The position numbers and the translations under genes were made by a program. From assembly GCA_946558695.1 (NCBI GenBank), contig CAMNTQ010000011.1:1-64000 (forward strand): a DNA stretch of 64,000 nucleotides, read 5' to 3'. This document shows, one piece after another, positions 62,041 through 64,000 of the stretch. The notes beneath the pieces were generated by a model that searched no databases, was not told the DNA's origin, and saw nothing but the letters and a program-made list of their open reading frames with translations. The DNA comes from an uncultured Lachnospiraceae bacterium (lineage in GTDB: Bacteria > Bacillota > Clostridia > Lachnospirales > Lachnospiraceae). The first letter of the stretch is position 1; each line of letters opens with the position of its first letter.

Positions 62041-63345
62041 TTATTTGTCAAACATTTCCTGTAAAATGTTCACCGTCTGCTCTACCGAAAACGGTTCCTC
62101 AACGTTCTGCGTAAGGAACTGGTTAATCTGCTTAATCTTGGAAATCGCATAATCCAATTCCGGATTCGTTCCCGATTTGTAAGCTCCGATAGAAATCAAA
62201 TCTTCATTCTGCGTGTACAGACTGTACAAATCTCTGAGTCTTCCCGCCAATCTTTTATGCTCCGGCGTCGCAATTGCCGACATCAGACGGGAAATACTTG
62301 CATTAATGTCTATTGCAGGGTAATGATTGGAATTCGCAAGCTTCCTGCTTAATACGATGTGTCCGTCTAAAATACCGCGGACTGTATCAGCTATCGGCTC
62401 ATTCGTATCATCCCCTTCTACTAATACGGTGTAGACTCCGGTAATAGAACCACTATCGAAATTCCCGCTCCTCTCAAGGAGCTTCGGAAACTCTGCATAA
62501 ATAGAAGGTGTATATCCTCTGGCAATCGGCGGCTCTCCGGTTGCCAGTCCTATCTCCCTCTGCGCCATGGCAAAACGCGTCAAGGAATCCATCATCAAAA
62601 GAACATCTTTCCCCTGGTCTTTAAAATATTCTGCAATCGTAGTTGCTACCATCGGACACTTCATCCGAAGCATCGCCGGCTGATCGGAGGTGGCCACTAC
62701 AAGTACCGACCGCTTCATACCCTCCGGTCCTAAATCCCGTTCCACAAATTCCAGAACCTCTCTGCCACGCTCTCCTACAAGCGCGATCACATTAATATCC
62801 GCCTTTACATTCCGGGCGATCATACCCATCAAGGTACTTTTGCCCACGCCGCTTCCGGCGAATATACCGATACGCTGTCCCTTGCCAATCATATTCAGCC
62901 CGTCAATCGCCTTTACACCGAATTCCAGAGGCTCCTGAATCGGCGGTCTGTCAAGAGGATTGATGTTCGGACTCTCCACATAATAATATCTGTTTGATTC
63001 AAAAGCGCCTTTATTATCAAGCGGGTGCCCCAGCGCATCAATAATCCTTCCCCGTAAAAATTCCCCTACCGGAATCTTCAGACGCTTTCTCGTATTTCTT
63101 ACATAACTATCAGAGCCAATACCATTAATATTCTCATATGCCATCAATTGTACCTTGTCATCCCGAAATCCTACAACCTCCGCCGGAATTTCTTTTTTCT
63201 GCTGCTCATTGTAGATCAGCACGATGTCACCGATACTTGTATTGCTGCCGGATGCCTGCATCGACATCCCGGTTATATTTTCAATCTTTCCGATATAACT
63301 GACTGTCTCGGCATTCAAAATCCTTCCCGGCAGTTCTTTCAGCAT
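62041..63345 (-). CDS. fliI: Flagellar export ATPase FliI
   Basis: 434 residues, F1-beta-like ATPase: Walker A GIFAGSGVGKSTLMG, Walker B region LLMMDSLTRFAMAQREIGLA, and DPF-type end. Powers unfolding and loading of export substrates with FliH and FliJ. RBS AAAGGAGC. Confidence 0.96.
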   Translation of the reverse strand: MLKELPGRILNAETVSYIGKIENITGMSMQASGSNTSIGDIVLIYNEQQKKEIPAEVVGFRDDKVQLMAYENINGIGSDSYVRNTRKRLKIPVGEFLRGRIIDALGHPLDNKGAFESNRYYYVESPNINPLDRPPIQEPLEFGVKAIDGLNMIGKGQRIGIFAGSGVGKSTLMGMIARNVKADINVIALVGERGREVLEFVERDLGPEGMKRSVLVVATSDQPAMLRMKCPMVATTIAEYFKDQGKDVLLMMDSLTRFAMAQREIGLATGEPPIARGYTPSIYAEFPKLLERSGNFDSGSITGVYTVLVEGDDTNEPIADTVRGILDGHIVLSRKLANSNHYPAIDINASISRLMSAIATPEHKRLAGRLRDLYSLYTQNEDLISIGAYKSGTNPELDYAISKIKQINQFLTQNVEEPFSVEQTVNILQEMFDK

Positions 63346-63359
63346 ATTTTTAAGCTCCT

Positions 63360-64000
63360 TTATAATCTTGCATTATTCATGATCTCACGGATATTCTCAA
63401 GCTGCGTGCTGACGCTCACATCTATAATCTCGTCCGGACGCTCGACAATACAGGTTCCTGTCTCCTCATCCTCCATGATTATAATCTTTACGGAGTCAGA
63501 CAAATTACTCAGCTCCTGTAAAAATCTCGGATCCGCATTGATGTCTTTGCCCATCTCTTGTGTGGCTCCGATATAGATCCTTGCCCATGCACTTTTTTTC
63601 AATTTTTCTGTAGCGGCAAGAATCATCCTTTCGATAACTCTGACGTTGGAACGCAGACTGGTGCGAACGATCTTTTCACCGATTGCCAGCGAGATTTCCT
63701 TCAAATCGTCCATATGCTTTTCCAGCGCCTTTTCCTTCACGGTCTCCACATCTAAAATACTTGCAGCAAGCATATTCTCAAGCTCTGCCATCTTTTTCTG
63801 ATAATCGACCAGTCCCTGCGCCTCGCCTTCCTGAAAGCCCTTATCATAGCCTAACTTCCTGCCCGTTTCAAAGCCTTCATCGTAAGCATCTTGTTTGATC
63901 TTCTCTGCTACGTTTCTTGCTTCCTCCAGAACTTTTTCCGCCTGCGCCATCATCTCATCCATTTTGCGCTGAAATTCTGCCGCCCGCCGGTCTTCCTCTG
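63360..64000 (-). CDS. fliH: Flagellar assembly protein FliH (partial, N-terminus beyond window)
   Basis: At least 213 residues are present; the frame is open to the right edge. FliH/YscL pattern: long helical middle (MAQAEKVLEEARNVAEKIKQ), GYDKGFQEGEAQGLVDYQK, and the C-terminal domain (KISLAIGEKIVRTSLRS-like, VIERMILAATEKLKKSAW). Regulates FliI. The rest of the operon (fliG, fliF, fliE and others) is outside. Confidence 0.93.
   Translation of the reverse strand, partial: EEDRRAAEFQRKMDEMMAQAEKVLEEARNVAEKIKQDAYDEGFETGRKLGYDKGFQEGEAQGLVDYQKKMAELENMLAASILDVETVKEKALEKHMDDLKEISLAIGEKIVRTSLRSNVRVIERMILAATEKLKKSAWARIYIGATQEMGKDINADPRFLQELSNLSDSVKIIIMEDEETGTCIVERPDEIIDVSVSTQLENIREIMNNARL

Noticed and set aside
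29600..64000. Cyclic-di-GMP riboswitch in the flagellar region
   Set aside because: I looked in the leaders of flgM, fliD and cheV and saw no GEMM-like core.

Overview
The window looks like chromosome from a motile, Gram-positive anaerobe of the class Clostridia, most likely family Lachnospiraceae. The grounds are strong AGGAGG-type ribosome binding sites, a class B sortase, a SAM-I riboswitch on metK, BceRS-AB and PucR-type regulators, DUF6145/DUF5685/DUF6470 family proteins, and a Clostridia-type fla/che operon containing fliY, cheC, cheD, flbD and fliW-csrA. I did not try to name a species. Almost everything is on the minus strand; the plus strand carries only 23447-25574 and 27213-29584.

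Housekeeping half (1-29.6 kb). On the minus strand, in transcription order: birA - DUF6145 - coaX - dusB (cofactors and tRNA modification); greA - lysS from a consensus promoter; nfeD - SPFH/QmcA-like; histidine kinase - response regulator - TrmH methyltransferase; metK under a SAM-I riboswitch; a complete BceRS-BceAB antimicrobial-peptide sensing and resistance module with a BceR-like operator; murA; a shikimate-kinase-like P-loop protein; rpsF - ssb - rpsR, with a tandem 79-bp repeat between ssb and rpsR; and a cysteine desulfidase - sortase B - DUF951 group. On the plus strand are a zinc-ribbon protein - DUF5685 - J-domain locus, tRNA-Cys, a uracil/hypoxanthine DNA glycosylase, and an overlapping DUF4474 - metallophosphoesterase pair. 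A PucR-type regulator lies on the minus strand between them.

Flagellar half (29.6-64 kb, all minus). The very long class-II operon enters from the right edge and runs fliH-fliI-fliJ-fliK-flgD-TIGR02530-flgE-flbD-motA-motB-fliM-cheY-flgC-fliY-fliO-fliP-fliQ-fliR-flhB-flhA-fliA-flgF-flgG-cheC-cheD. Three units then follow, each behind a good sigma-28 promoter (TAAA/TAAT, 15 nt, CCGATAT): cheV - degenerate EAL/HDOD - ParA - ComFB; fliD - fliS - FliT-like, closed by a strong terminator; and flgM-flgN-flgK-flgL-DUF6470-fliW-csrA. An orphan FtsE-like ABC ATPase sits between the last two. FliA made by the class-II operon should switch on all three units, FlgM holds it in check until the hook is finished, and FliW/CsrA adds post-transcriptional control.

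The least explained parts are: (1) the sigma-28-driven cheV / EAL-HDOD / ParA / ComFB cassette, which I read as a possible cyclic-dinucleotide-responsive positioning system for chemoreceptor arrays or flagella; (2) FliY with two CheY-binding-like motifs in its internal linker instead of at its N-terminus; (3) a 998-residue FlgK with an internal duplication; (4) an FtsE-like ATPase without FtsX. No flhF, flhG, fliL or flgB is present where those genes usually lie.
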